A DNA stretch of 64,000 bases from Alphaproteobacteria bacterium. GTDB lineage: Bacteria; Pseudomonadota; Alphaproteobacteria; Caulobacterales; Parvularculaceae. The stretch covers positions 372,001 to 436,000 of the forward strand of contig WGLS01000001.1 of assembly GCA_016125455.1 (NCBI GenBank). Reading direction: 5' to 3'. Both the position numbers and the translations under genes were made by a program. The notes below the pieces were generated by a model. That model had not been told where the DNA came from, made no database searches, and saw only the letters and a list, made by a program, of their open reading frames with translations. Position 1 is the first letter of the stretch. Each line of letters starts with the position of its first letter. Positions 34,734 to 43,665 of this stretch are shown one piece after another.

Positions 34734-36701
34734 ATGCAGAAAAACAATCGCCTTTTTGCCGTCGCGTCGGCGACGACACTGTTGACCGCGCTCACCGCCT
34801 GCGGCGCGGAGGTTGGCATTCCGTCTACGGACGCGGCGGCCGCTGAAGTCGAGGCGTCGACTGCGGCGTCGACCGAGCCTTCGACAGTCGAGGACGCAGC
34901 CGCCTTCGTCAAAAAGGTCGAGGATTGGACGCGCGAATACGGCGAGTACGCTGCGCGCGTGGCGTGGCTGCAAGCGACGAACATTACCTTTGACAGCAAC
35001 TGGCTGCAGACAAAGGTCGCCGCTGAGGGCACTGAAAAGGGCGTGCAGTTTGCCAACGAAGCCAAACGGTTCAACGACCTTGATCTTCCGCCGGTCATGC
35101 GCCGGAAGATCGAAGCCATCAAACTTGGGCTGAATGTTCCGGCGCCGGAACGTCCCGGCGCAGCCGCCGCGCTCGCCGAGGTCGAAACGCGCATGGGCTC
35201 GACCTATTCGACCGGCGCGATCGATCTGTCGTCCTCTTCGATCCCCGCCGACGAGATCGCTGCGGCGCTTCGGTCGGCGCGCGGTCTTGATGCCGGCGCC
35301 GAAGTCGATCTGACGTCGGTGCCAGGCGTCGACCTCGAAGCGATGATGGGCAAGGTGCGCAACCCGGCTCTTCTCGCCGAAATGTGGACGAAATGGCGCG
35401 ATGTGCCCGTTCGTCCGGATGGGGATGGACGCACCATGAAGGACGACTACGCCGCCATGGTCGAGCTCGGCAATGACGGCGCGCGCGAGCTCGGGTTCGA
35501 AGACGTCGGCTCCATGTGGCGCGCCCGGTACGATATGGAGCCCGCCGCCTTCGCCGCAGAGACCGATCGCCTCTGGGGGCAGGTCAAACCGCTATATGAA
35601 CAGCTGCACTGCCATGTCCGCGCCGAATTGAACGAGGTTTACGGCGATGCCGCGGTTCCCCTCGACAAGCCGATCCGCGCCGACCTGCTAGGCAATATGT
35701 GGGCGCAATCCTGGGGCAATATCTACGACCTCGTCGCGCCGGAAGACGCCGACCCGGGATACGACCTGACGCAACTCCTGACTGACAAGGGCTATACGCC
35801 ATTGCAAATGGTGAAAACGGGCGAAGCATTTTTTTCGTCGCTCGGGTTTGCGCCGCTGCCCGAGACGTTCTGGGAGCGCTCGCAGATCACGAAGCCCGCC
35901 GACCGCGAGGTCGTCTGCCACGCCTCTGCGTGGGACCTCGACTGGGCTGACGACATTCGCATCAAGATGTGCACCAAAGTGAACGCCGATGATTTCCTGA
36001 CCGTCCACCACGAACTTGGCCACAACTATTATCAGCGTGCGTACCAGGACAAATCGGTCCTTTTCCAGACCGGCGCGAATGGTGGCTTTCACGAAGCGAT
36101 TGGCGATATGGTGGCGTTGTCGATCACGCCCGACTATCTGAAGACCATTGGCCTCCTTGAGACGACGCCGGATGCGTCGAAGGACATCGGCCTGTTGATG
36201 CAGCAAGCGCTGGAGAAGATCGCGTTCATGCCCTTTGGCCTGTTGATGGACAAGTGGCGATGGAAGGTCTTTGCCGAAGAAGTCGCGCCGCAAGGGTACA
36301 ACGACGCCTGGTGGCGCCTGCGCGAAGAGTACCAGGGCGTCACGCCGCCATCCGATCGGCCCTCCTCGGCCTTTGACCCAGGAAGCAAGTACCACATCCC
36401 GGCGAACGTTTCGTACACGCGCTATTTCATCGCCCACATTTTGCAATTCCAGTTCCACAAGGCCGCCTGCGATATGTCCGGCTGGGACGGACCGCTTCAT
36501 CGCTGCTCTGTCTACGGATCGAAAGAGGTCGGCGAGCGTTTCAATGCGATGCTTGAAATGGGCGCGGAAAAGCCCTGGCCGGAAGCGCTGGAAGCGTTCA
36601 CCGGGTCGGCCCGTATGGATGGCGAGGCCGTCGTCGCCTACTTCAGGCCGCTGATGGAATGGCTTGAAAAGGAGAATGAAGGACGGTCCTGCGGCTGGTG
36701 A
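34734..36701 (+). CDS. M2-family (ACE-like) peptidyl-dipeptidase, lipoprotein
   Basis: Zinc metallopeptidase of the angiotensin-converting-enzyme family, 655 residues. The zinc site is VHHELGHNYYQ near residue 424 and the third ligand is in GFHEAIGDMVALS. An N-terminal lipobox TALTAC places it at a membrane facing the periplasm. Other family motifs are MWAQSWGNIYDLV and HASAWDLDWADDIRIKMC, and the C-terminal helix IAHILQFQFHKAAC is also typical. The N-terminal 50 residues are low complexity. It releases dipeptides from peptide C-termini, likely in nutrient recovery. Confidence 0.95.
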   Translation: MQKNNRLFAVASATTLLTALTACGAEVGIPSTDAAAAEVEASTAASTEPSTVEDAAAFVKKVEDWTREYGEYAARVAWLQATNITFDSNWLQTKVAAEGTEKGVQFANEAKRFNDLDLPPVMRRKIEAIKLGLNVPAPERPGAAAALAEVETRMGSTYSTGAIDLSSSSIPADEIAAALRSARGLDAGAEVDLTSVPGVDLEAMMGKVRNPALLAEMWTKWRDVPVRPDGDGRTMKDDYAAMVELGNDGARELGFEDVGSMWRARYDMEPAAFAAETDRLWGQVKPLYEQLHCHVRAELNEVYGDAAVPLDKPIRADLLGNMWAQSWGNIYDLVAPEDADPGYDLTQLLTDKGYTPLQMVKTGEAFFSSLGFAPLPETFWERSQITKPADREVVCHASAWDLDWADDIRIKMCTKVNADDFLTVHHELGHNYYQRAYQDKSVLFQTGANGGFHEAIGDMVALSITPDYLKTIGLLETTPDASKDIGLLMQQALEKIAFMPFGLLMDKWRWKVFAEEVAPQGYNDAWWRLREEYQGVTPPSDRPSSAFDPGSKYHIPANVSYTRYFIAHILQFQFHKAACDMSGWDGPLHRCSVYGSKEVGERFNAMLEMGAEKPWPEALEAFTGSARMDGEAVVAYFRPLMEWLEKENEGRSCGW

Positions 36702-36761
36702 TCGCGGCCTCGCTGGGCGTCGTTAGGGAATAAGAAACGGATTGCGCGCTAAAGTTGCGCA

Positions 36762-37220
36762 ATGAAAAACCGGCAATCGACAGTTGCTGCTGCTGCGCGA
36801 CAGTGGGGAGCGTTCCGGGCCAGCGCCCGGGGCGTTTCCGCCGTCGAGTTCGCGCTCGTCGCGCCGGTGTTTCTGTTCCTCCTGTTTGCCTGCGCCTCGT
36901 ACGGGGTCTATTTCAGCGCCGAACACTCCCTGCAGCAGATTTCCGCCGATGCGGCCCGTACGGCGCTTGCAGGCGCGTCTGACGAAGAGCGGCTGCGCCT
37001 GATCGAAGACTACCTCGACCGCGAAGCCGGACAGTATCCATTCATTGAGCGTGCCGGCATCGAATACGCGGTGGAACTGGCGGGGGCCGGCCGTTCCACG
37101 CTTGTCGTCACGGTTACCTACCGGCCGGGCCGGCTGCCGGTCTGGCGAATCTGGCCTCACCTGCCAACGCCCTCCGGCCTGATCCAGAAGCGTGCGTCTA
37201 TTCTCGTGGGCGGCCGGTAA
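36762..37220 (+). CDS. TadE-like pilus-assembly pseudopilin
   Basis: A 152-residue protein with an N-terminal SAVEFALVAPVFLFLLFAC segment, the TadE/TadF hallmark with the Glu after the cleavage site. The rest is a small periplasmic domain (DAARTALAGAS). It abuts the TadG-like gene (stop and start overlap in TAATG). No Tad secretion ATPase, prepilin peptidase or pilin gene is visible nearby. Confidence 0.85.
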   Translation: MKNRQSTVAAAARQWGAFRASARGVSAVEFALVAPVFLFLLFACASYGVYFSAEHSLQQISADAARTALAGASDEERLRLIEDYLDREAGQYPFIERAGIEYAVELAGAGRSTLVVTVTYRPGRLPVWRIWPHLPTPSGLIQKRASILVGGR

Positions 37221-38929
37221 TGCGCGCCCCGCGCCGGTTCGTCGCCAATGAAGACGGCACGGTGATGATTATTGGCGCAGCGGCCATGTTTATCATCCTT
37301 ACTCTGACGGTGATCATTCTCGACTGGCGCATGGTCCGGAACGAAGACAGGGCGCTGCAGAACGCCGTCGACTTCGCCGCCATCTCCGGCGCGGCCGACA
37401 TCGAAAGGGCCGAAGCAGCGGCGCTCGCGACGCTGGAGGCCAACGGGATTGACCTGTCGACCATGTCGAGCTCAAGCGGCGGCGCAGAGGGCCGACCGCG
37501 CGGCGGGGCCAGCGTCGTCGAGGTCGAGGTCCGCCATGGTCGATTTGACGACGCCGCCGATACGCTGGCGGAAGACCGTTTCGTTGAGGGCGAACGCCCC
37601 TTCAACGCCGTCAGGGTCACGGTCGGTCAATATGCAAGCCGACGATTGGCGGAAAACATGCTCGGGCCGGCATGGCTTGAGCGATCGGCCACTGCGCGAG
37701 TCGCGGCGGAGGTGGCTGCGAGCGTCGGCTCCCGGCTCGCGCGCCTGGAAGGCGGCGTCGCAAACGAGCTCTTGTCCGCCGCGACGGGGTCGACGGTCGA
37801 GCTGTCCGTCATGGACTATGAGGCGCTGGTTGCCGGCAAAGTATCATTGCTCGGATTTCTCGACGCTGTCGCGACCGAAGCCGCCTTCGCAGGCGGGACC
37901 TATGAGGAACTCCTCAAGACGGACATCCGCATGCCAGCCTTGCTCCGGGCGCTTTCGGCGGCGTCGACGGACCCGGCGGGCGCGCGGGCGGCGGATGCCC
38001 TTGCGAGGCGACTGGCGAGCGACCGGGCCGGCTTGCCGCTCGACAAGCTCTTCCATCTAGGTTCGGCTGGACGAGAAGCAATCGGCGTCTATGCGCTGTC
38101 TATCGACGCCAATCTATCCCTATACGATGTAGTCGCCGCAGCGGCGCTGACCATCGGCGCCGGTAGGCCGCTTGAGCTTGACCTTGCCGCCGCCGCGGGC
38201 GATCTCGCGGAGGTATCCGCGAGGGTCGTCATCGGCGAACCGCCGCAAGATTTCGCGTGGTTCATGGTGCGTGAAGACGGGGAACTGATCCGTACCGCAC
38301 AGATGCGCCTCGCGGTGCAGGCGGTCGTCGGCGGAAAGGGGCCCCTCAAGGACATATCCATTTCACTGCCCCTGCATTTTCAAGCGGCCTATGCCGAGGC
38401 GTCTATTGAGGACGTCGCCTGCGGCGGCTTCATGGCGAGCCGGCTTGACGCCGTCGATATCGCCGCTCGCCCTGGAGTCGTCGACGCCTGGCTTGGCGAC
38501 GTCGATCCGAGCGCGTTCGCGGACTTTGGCCGCCCGCCTGTCCCTGCAAAGGCGACGATCATTGATGCGCCGGCGCTCACGGTCATGGCGCGGTCGCACG
38601 TCCATGTTGGCGACGCGGTCCCGCGCCGCTTGCGGTTCACGGCCGAGGAGATCGAACGGGGCGTCGTCAAGACAGTGAGCACACGGAACTTTCTTTCGAC
38701 CCTGCTCGGCGATCTGGTGGCGGACTCAGAGCTCGACGTTCGCGCGGGGCCCTTAAACATCGGTTTGCCCCACATCTTGAAAGCGGCGCTGGCGTCCAGC
38801 TTGCGCGCCGTCGGCGACAGCCTCGATGTGGCGATCCGCGGCGTGCTGCGGGCGGCCGGCCTTGGCCTTGGCGAAGCGGATGTGGAGCTGCTTGGCGGCC
38901 GGTGCGGCCGTGCGGCGCTCGTTCAATAG
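37220..38929 (+). CDS. TadG-like Flp pilus-assembly protein
   Basis: A 569-residue protein whose N-terminus DGTVMIIGAAAMFIILTLTVIILDW is the Tad-like membrane domain. A long periplasmic part follows, containing ALQNAVDFAAISGAADIERAEAAA as in TadG family members. No von Willebrand metal-ion site was recognised. It is co-transcribed with the TadE-like gene. In the Tad system these minor components support the pilus base; here the pair appears alone. Confidence 0.82.
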   Translation: MRAPRRFVANEDGTVMIIGAAAMFIILTLTVIILDWRMVRNEDRALQNAVDFAAISGAADIERAEAAALATLEANGIDLSTMSSSSGGAEGRPRGGASVVEVEVRHGRFDDAADTLAEDRFVEGERPFNAVRVTVGQYASRRLAENMLGPAWLERSATARVAAEVAASVGSRLARLEGGVANELLSAATGSTVELSVMDYEALVAGKVSLLGFLDAVATEAAFAGGTYEELLKTDIRMPALLRALSAASTDPAGARAADALARRLASDRAGLPLDKLFHLGSAGREAIGVYALSIDANLSLYDVVAAAALTIGAGRPLELDLAAAAGDLAEVSARVVIGEPPQDFAWFMVREDGELIRTAQMRLAVQAVVGGKGPLKDISISLPLHFQAAYAEASIEDVACGGFMASRLDAVDIAARPGVVDAWLGDVDPSAFADFGRPPVPAKATIIDAPALTVMARSHVHVGDAVPRRLRFTAEEIERGVVKTVSTRNFLSTLLGDLVADSELDVRAGPLNIGLPHILKAALASSLRAVGDSLDVAIRGVLRAAGLGLGEADVELLGGRCGRAALVQ

Positions 38930-38958
38930 CAGCAATTCGCCGGGTGGCGTTTCATCCT

Positions 38959-38996
38959 TTGTCAGTGCAATGTGCTGGAGTACACTTACCAGTGTA
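38959..38996 (+). promoter_or_regulatory. Likely promoter with overlapping operator upstream of alkB
   Basis: -35 TTGTCA at 38959-38964, 16-base spacer, -10 TACACT at 38981-38986. The -10 is one arm of the palindrome TACACT-TACC-AGTGTA (38981-38996), typical of TetR-type operators. It lies 28 bases before the alkane hydroxylase ATG. A repressor binding here would block transcription. Confidence 0.55.
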
Positions 38997-39024
38997 GCAG
39001 CGCGGATGTCGGATCGAGGCGACG

Positions 39025-40221
39025 ATGACGGTTTTCACGGCGAATACGGCGTCGGGCGAGCGGATAGAATATCGTGATGGCAAGCGATATCTGTGGCTCC
39101 TGTCGCTATCGCTCGTCCTGATCGCGCCGGTGACGGCCGCTCTTTACTTCGCCTCTGGCGGGTTAGTGATCGCGACCTTCTTCCCGCTCTTTTACATTTA
39201 TCTGTTCGTGCCTGCGCTTGACCTGCTCTTTGGCGAGGACCCCTATAACCCGCCCGATGAGATCGCGCCGCTGATGGCGGAAGACCAGTTTTACCGACGC
39301 CTTCTCTATATCGCTGTGCCGTTGTTTTATCTAAGTTTCCTGTCGGCATGCTGGTTTGTCGGCACCGCGTCTCTCCCCTGGTGGTCGATCGCAGCGCTTG
39401 CCTGGGGGTTTGGCGCCATCCATGGCGACGTGCTGACGATCGGCCATGAGCTAGGCCACAAGAACAGCAAGTCAGACCGGATGATGGCCAAGATCATCAA
39501 CGCGCTGATTGGCTATGGCCATTTCTGCATTGAACATAATCGCGGCCACCACGTCTGGGTGTCGACGCCGGAAGATCCGGCGAGCGCGCGAATGGGCGAA
39601 ACGATTTACGAATTCGCCGGCCGTGAGCTGCCCGGGACCTTGAAGCGCGGCTGGGATCACGAGCGGCGCCGGCTTGAGGCAAAAGGCAAGGCTTTCTGGT
39701 CGACGGAGAACGAGATTCTGCAGGGTTACGCCCTGACCCTCGCTGTGGCGGCGATGGTCGTGGCCGCGTTCGGGCCTGAAATGATCCCCTTCCTGGCAAT
39801 CCACCATTTTACCGGCTGGTACGCCCTGACCCAGGCGAATTATGTAGAGCATTACGGCCTGAAGCGCGAAAAACGCGCCGATGGCCGATATGAGCCTGTC
39901 GCGCCGCGCCACTCGTGGAATACGAACCACATTGTGTCAAATTTGATGCTGTTTCACCTGCAGCGCCATTCCGACCACCACGCCAACGCCCAACGGCCCT
40001 ACCAGTCACTACGGAACTTCCCGGACGTGCCGCGGCTGCCAAGCGGCTATCCGGGCTGTTATGGGCTCGCGGCCATTCCGCCGCTGTGGTTCCGTGTGAT
40101 GGATCCGAAAGTCGCGGCCTGGGCGGACGGCGATCTCGATCGCGCGAACGTCATGCCTGCGGCGCGGGCCCGTCTCTATGCCCGGCATCATCGCCCGAAG
40201 GCTGACGCCGCGGCGGCCTGA
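39025..40221 (+). CDS. alkB: Alkane 1-monooxygenase (AlkB)
   Basis: Integral membrane non-haem di-iron enzyme oxidising terminal carbons of alkanes. All three histidine boxes are present: HELGHK near 142, EHNRGHH near 170 and LQRHSDHHA near 311. The AlkB-specific NYVEHYGL motif lies between boxes two and three. Six or so membrane helices are expected and length (398) is normal. No rubredoxin or rubredoxin reductase gene is adjacent, so electrons must come from elsewhere. A regulated promoter precedes it. Confidence 0.96.
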   Translation: MTVFTANTASGERIEYRDGKRYLWLLSLSLVLIAPVTAALYFASGGLVIATFFPLFYIYLFVPALDLLFGEDPYNPPDEIAPLMAEDQFYRRLLYIAVPLFYLSFLSACWFVGTASLPWWSIAALAWGFGAIHGDVLTIGHELGHKNSKSDRMMAKIINALIGYGHFCIEHNRGHHVWVSTPEDPASARMGETIYEFAGRELPGTLKRGWDHERRRLEAKGKAFWSTENEILQGYALTLAVAAMVVAAFGPEMIPFLAIHHFTGWYALTQANYVEHYGLKREKRADGRYEPVAPRHSWNTNHIVSNLMLFHLQRHSDHHANAQRPYQSLRNFPDVPRLPSGYPGCYGLAAIPPLWFRVMDPKVAAWADGDLDRANVMPAARARLYARHHRPKADAAAA

Positions 40222-40281
40222 ACGCGCCCGAGCTGGCGGCGCGGGGGTGAAAGATCGTTTCGTCGACCTTCGGGCGCTTGA

Positions 40282-40431
40282 TCAGGCGTCCTGACGCTGC
40301 TCGCCCCCGCGCGTCCCACGCGCAGCGTCAGCGGCCCAGCCGATCAGATGCTGCATTGCATAGACCGTCAGCAGGCTCGAAATGAGAGTCAGAAAGCTGA
40401 GAATGAAGCACGTCGCGGGCGTCAGGGCCAT
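40282..40431 (-). CDS. Small membrane protein of 49 residues, unrecognised
   Basis: Opposite to alkB and below the usual length cut-off. It starts at ATG 40431 with a good GGGAG ribosome site six bases upstream and stops with TGA at 40282. The sequence is MALTPATCFILSFLTLIS followed by SLLTVYAMQHLIGWAAD and a charged tail RGTRGGEQRQDA, so one or two short membrane segments. I recognise no family. The clear ribosome site and amphipathic design argue that it is real. Confidence 0.55.
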   Translation of the reverse strand: MALTPATCFILSFLTLISSLLTVYAMQHLIGWAADAARGTRGGEQRQDA

Positions 40432-40720
40432 GGTCTGCTCCCTTGGAGGTTGCAGTCACGAGCATGACCTGCGGCATCTGAATAAAAAGTTCGGAAAAAT
40501 CGACCGACGGTAAACAAGCGATGAAACAGCCGCCCGTGTCGTCGGCCCCGTTTGCGTCGGGCATTTTTCCAGCTAACCTTAACGGCGAATGTCGATCGCC
40601 GCGGACGCGTCGCCGGCGGCCGGCTCCTTGGGTCTCCGCCTGGGGCCGGGTCGCGGCGCAAGATTGCGGGGGCGGCCCGGCGCGGTTGCGCCGCGGCGGC
40701 GGGGAACAAGTGAGGGGCGG

Positions 40721-42004
40721 ATGACTTCCGAAGTGGTGTTGATGAATCGGCAAGCCGTCGCAATGGCGGCTGACAGCGCCGTGACCATTTCCGGTCATGA
40801 GTGGATCAAGACCTATCAATCCGTCGACAAACTGTTTCCGCTCGTCGAGGGCCAGCCCGTCGCAGTGATGATCTACAATAACGCGGAAATCATGTCGACG
40901 CCGTGGGAGACGGTGATTTCCCTCTATCGTGAAGCGATCAGGGGGCAGTCGCTCGACACGGTGCAGGACTACGCCGAAGACTTCATGAATTTCATCTCCG
41001 GCAATCCGGACCTGTTCCCCCCGGACCATCAGGACACAGAGTTCTTCAAGATGGTCGCTGTCGCGTATACGATCATCGCCGAGGATTTTGAGGCGCAGGT
41101 CCAGCGGCTTCAGGAGACAGGCGGCGGCCGCATCAGGGAGCACCTTTCATCGGTGTTCGAATATGTCGTCGGGCAACTGCACCAGGATTATCAGAGGTAC
41201 CCGGATGACAGCGCGCGAGGCGACCTTGATTGCTTTCCGAAGGGAATGCCCGAACAGATCAGGCGCCGCTATGGCGGCGAGATCGAGCACCTGATCGAGA
41301 GTCTGCTCGGCGCAGTGCGAAACGAGTACGGACCAATTGCCGTGTCGGAACAGACGCGAGACCGGCTGCGCGAAATCGGGGTGTTCGTCGCGACGCGCGA
41401 CGCCTTCTTCGAACACTACACCGGCGTTGTATTCGCGGGCTTCGGGGCGCGGGAGAAGTTCCCGGCGATGAGGTCTTACCTCACGTCCGGCGTCGTCCTC
41501 GGCATGTTGAAGCGCAAGAACGACCGCAGCGTCGACATGACCGCCGATGGCGGGCCGGTCGTGCAGCCGTTTGCGCAGGACAGGATGATCAAGACGTTCC
41601 TGACGGGCATGGATGAGTACCAGCGTCGCTATATCTATGGCGAAACGCTGAAATTGTCCGTGAATATCGCAAGCGATATCGTCCACGCTGCGCCGAACCT
41701 CAGCGACACCCAGCGTCAGGCGCTGTTGCGCGACTACTCGGAAACCAGCATGCGCTCCGCGTTGAATGAATTCTTCCGCTCGATCGATGCCTATCAGTAT
41801 GCGGTTCATACGCGGCCGATCTACCGCGCGATCGGATCGCTGCCGAAGCGCGAGCTTGGCGAGACGGCGGCGTCGCTCATTAAGCTGAACAGTTTTCAGC
41901 AAAAGGTCATGCACGCGATCGAAACCGTCGGCGGTCCGATTGACGTGGCAGTTATCACCAGGAACGGCGGGCTGGAACTGAAGCGCGACAAGCCCGGTCT
42001 ATAG
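40721..42004 (+). CDS. Proteasome/HslV-like N-terminal nucleophile hydrolase of unknown function
   Basis: A 427-residue protein starting Met-Thr. After Met removal Thr1, Asp17 (MAADSAVTI) and Thr21 align with the HslV core, and Lys36 in VDKLF is in the place of Lys33, three residues later. HslV in this window has Thr1, Asp17, Lys33. The first 60 residues therefore look like a threonine Ntn-hydrolase, followed by about 300 residues of mostly helical sequence (EDFMNFISGNPDLFPP, DKNDRSVDMTADGG region) I cannot assign. ATG 40721 is preferred over an open extension upstream because it exposes Thr1. It is followed 28 bases later by a small partner gene. Confidence 0.75.
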   Translation: MTSEVVLMNRQAVAMAADSAVTISGHEWIKTYQSVDKLFPLVEGQPVAVMIYNNAEIMSTPWETVISLYREAIRGQSLDTVQDYAEDFMNFISGNPDLFPPDHQDTEFFKMVAVAYTIIAEDFEAQVQRLQETGGGRIREHLSSVFEYVVGQLHQDYQRYPDDSARGDLDCFPKGMPEQIRRRYGGEIEHLIESLLGAVRNEYGPIAVSEQTRDRLREIGVFVATRDAFFEHYTGVVFAGFGAREKFPAMRSYLTSGVVLGMLKRKNDRSVDMTADGGPVVQPFAQDRMIKTFLTGMDEYQRRYIYGETLKLSVNIASDIVHAAPNLSDTQRQALLRDYSETSMRSALNEFFRSIDAYQYAVHTRPIYRAIGSLPKRELGETAASLIKLNSFQQKVMHAIETVGGPIDVAVITRNGGLELKRDKPGL

Positions 42005-42032
42005 CGGCGGACGCCGCCCCGGAGGCGATGGA

Positions 42033-42473
42033 ATGAGCGAACGACTGAAACAGATCTGGAGCGCTTACGAAGCGAAGACGAGCCGGCGGCTGACGGGCCG
42101 GGGGGTGGAGAACATCGTTGCGCCCTCGCGCGCATCCACGGCGCCGCAGCCGGCCTTCCCGGCTGACTACGTTGCGCCGGCGGAAGCGGCGTTTACGGCG
42201 TTGAAACGCGAGCTGGCGGCCAAAGAGCGGCGGCAGGCGGGCGGCCGTCGCGCCGCCGATCCCGGCGCGCAGCACGCGGCGGACGGCGCACGATTTGGCG
42301 CGCGCCTTAATCTTGCTCCCGATGAACCGGTCGCTGCGATGTTGCGCGGCCTTGCGTCCACAGAAAGGCGGACAGACCGCCCGCCGCTCGACTATTCGGC
42401 ATTTGCGTCCGCGAACGCCGACCGAAAGCTGAAATCTTTGAAAAAGCGGCGCAAATTTCTTGGCCTGTTCTGA
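42033..42473 (+). CDS. Hypothetical basic protein, partner of Ntn-hydrolase
   Basis: A 146-residue soluble protein with no recognised family. It starts MSERLKQIWSAYEAKTSRRLTGRG, has an alanine- and arginine-rich middle and a very basic end KLKSLKKRRKFLGLF. GGAGG lies eight bases before its ATG. The 28-base spacing from the Ntn-hydrolase indicates co-transcription. Role as substrate, adaptor or regulator is unknown. A hairpin follows. Confidence 0.7.
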   Translation: MSERLKQIWSAYEAKTSRRLTGRGVENIVAPSRASTAPQPAFPADYVAPAEAAFTALKRELAAKERRQAGGRRAADPGAQHAADGARFGARLNLAPDEPVAAMLRGLASTERRTDRPPLDYSAFASANADRKLKSLKKRRKFLGLF

Positions 42474-42514
42474 GCGGTAGGCCCGGCCAAAAGATGCACT
42501 GCGCCTGCTCAATG

Positions 42515-42558
42515 AAAGAGGCCCCCGCTGCGTCAGGTAACGTCGCGAGAGCCTCTTT
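42515..42558 (+). terminator. Hairpin terminator after Ntn-hydrolase operon (candidate)
   Basis: Perfect outer arms AAAGAGGC (42515-42522) and GCCTCTTT (42551-42558) with a GC-rich inside. The T-run is short, so it is only a probable terminator; it may serve both strands. The following bases to 42734 hold no clear gene. Confidence 0.45.
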
Positions 42559-42734
42559 GCAGCGTTGGGTCGCCTTCGGTCCGTGCGTATTCGCCAGCAC
42601 CTAGAGGCGCCTTGCCGCTATCTCCCCCTTGGGTCGACGGTTTGAACCGGCAACTGGGGTCATCCTAGATCACCGGTGGTGGATGAATTGGATAAATTGG
42701 CCATTCTCGATCGCCTTGGACCGGCGCTGAACGC

Positions 42735-43589
42735 CTAGGCAGACGGCCGCGCCGGCTTGTGGGTCGCGCGCGCTCTTAACTGGATGGACCGCGCCATCAA
42801 TGCGGCGCTGTCCGCGAGGTACTCACTTGGCGTAGCGCCGACGAATTGCTTGAATTCCCGGATGAAATGCGACTGGTCGTAGAACCGCTCGCCGCATGCA
42901 TCCGCCCAGTGGATGGCTCCTCGCGGCGCAATGGTCAGGCGGTTCAGCGCATGCAGGGTCCTATACTTTCGCTGCAGCGCCTTCGGCGATGCGCCGAAAT
43001 AGTACTTCGCAAGGCGGTCGGTCTGTCGCCTCGAAACGCCGAGCTCGGCGACGAGGCAGTCGATGCCGGCGATATCGGATGAAAGCAGCCAGTCTTCGAT
43101 TGCGACAGGGAAAGGCCGAAGCCGATCGCGCCGAGGCGCCAGCGCCCGCATGAAGAATTCGTCAAGGCAGGCTGCAATATTGCCGTCCGTTGCAGCGGCT
43201 AGAAGGCGTTCCCTGCAGTCGTCGGCCAGTCGCCGCAAAGGCGCCGCAACGCAGGCGCCGAAGTCCGTGGCCTGGTCTCGCAGGCGTTCCGCTGAAAAGC
43301 CGAACAGGGCATCCCAGCCACGCGGAGTCAGGCCGACGCCAACTGCCCGGGCGTCGCGGTCGGCGTCGATCCCGTAGGCGGACATTGTTGGCCCGACGAC
43401 CGTCATTGGTGAAAATGGCGTCGCATGGCCGTCCCGCCAGAGGATGCGGCCGCCGCCATTGAGAACAATGCGGATGTTGCCGAGCTCGGCGCAAAGGGGC
43501 TGGAAGCCGCCGCACGGGGCGTCGAAAATGTAATAGTCGCCGAAAAACTCCGCCAGTGTCGGCGCTGGCTTGAGGTACGCGAGTTTCAT
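42735..43589 (-). CDS. AraC-family transcriptional regulator
   Basis: A 284-residue DNA-binding protein. The C-terminal AraC/XylS domain has IDCLVAELGVSRRQTDRLAKYYFGASPKALQRKYR (first helix-turn-helix) and the family end FYDQSHFIREFKQFVGATPSEYL. The N-terminal half (about 150 residues) resembles AraC sensor domains with a PGGFQPLC-type strand pattern, but its ligand is unknown. It points away from the DUF302 gene, and neither shows an obvious shared operator. Confidence 0.92.
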   Translation of the reverse strand: MKLAYLKPAPTLAEFFGDYYIFDAPCGGFQPLCAELGNIRIVLNGGGRILWRDGHATPFSPMTVVGPTMSAYGIDADRDARAVGVGLTPRGWDALFGFSAERLRDQATDFGACVAAPLRRLADDCRERLLAAATDGNIAACLDEFFMRALAPRRDRLRPFPVAIEDWLLSSDIAGIDCLVAELGVSRRQTDRLAKYYFGASPKALQRKYRTLHALNRLTIAPRGAIHWADACGERFYDQSHFIREFKQFVGATPSEYLADSAALMARSIQLRARATHKPARPSA

Positions 43590-43665
43590 CTGACGACGTT
43601 TCCCATGCCATCAAACGTACCGCCAACCCCGTGGCGCGATCAATCTTGCCGTCGTTGGCCGCGGC

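Noticed and set aside
40589-40720. 44-codon upstream extension of the Ntn-hydrolase
   Set aside because: Arg/Gly-rich with no ribosome site; the start at 40721 exposes Thr1 and follows GAGG.
42677-42737. 19-codon GTG-started frame just before the AraC stop
   Set aside because: Too short with no ribosome site; chance.
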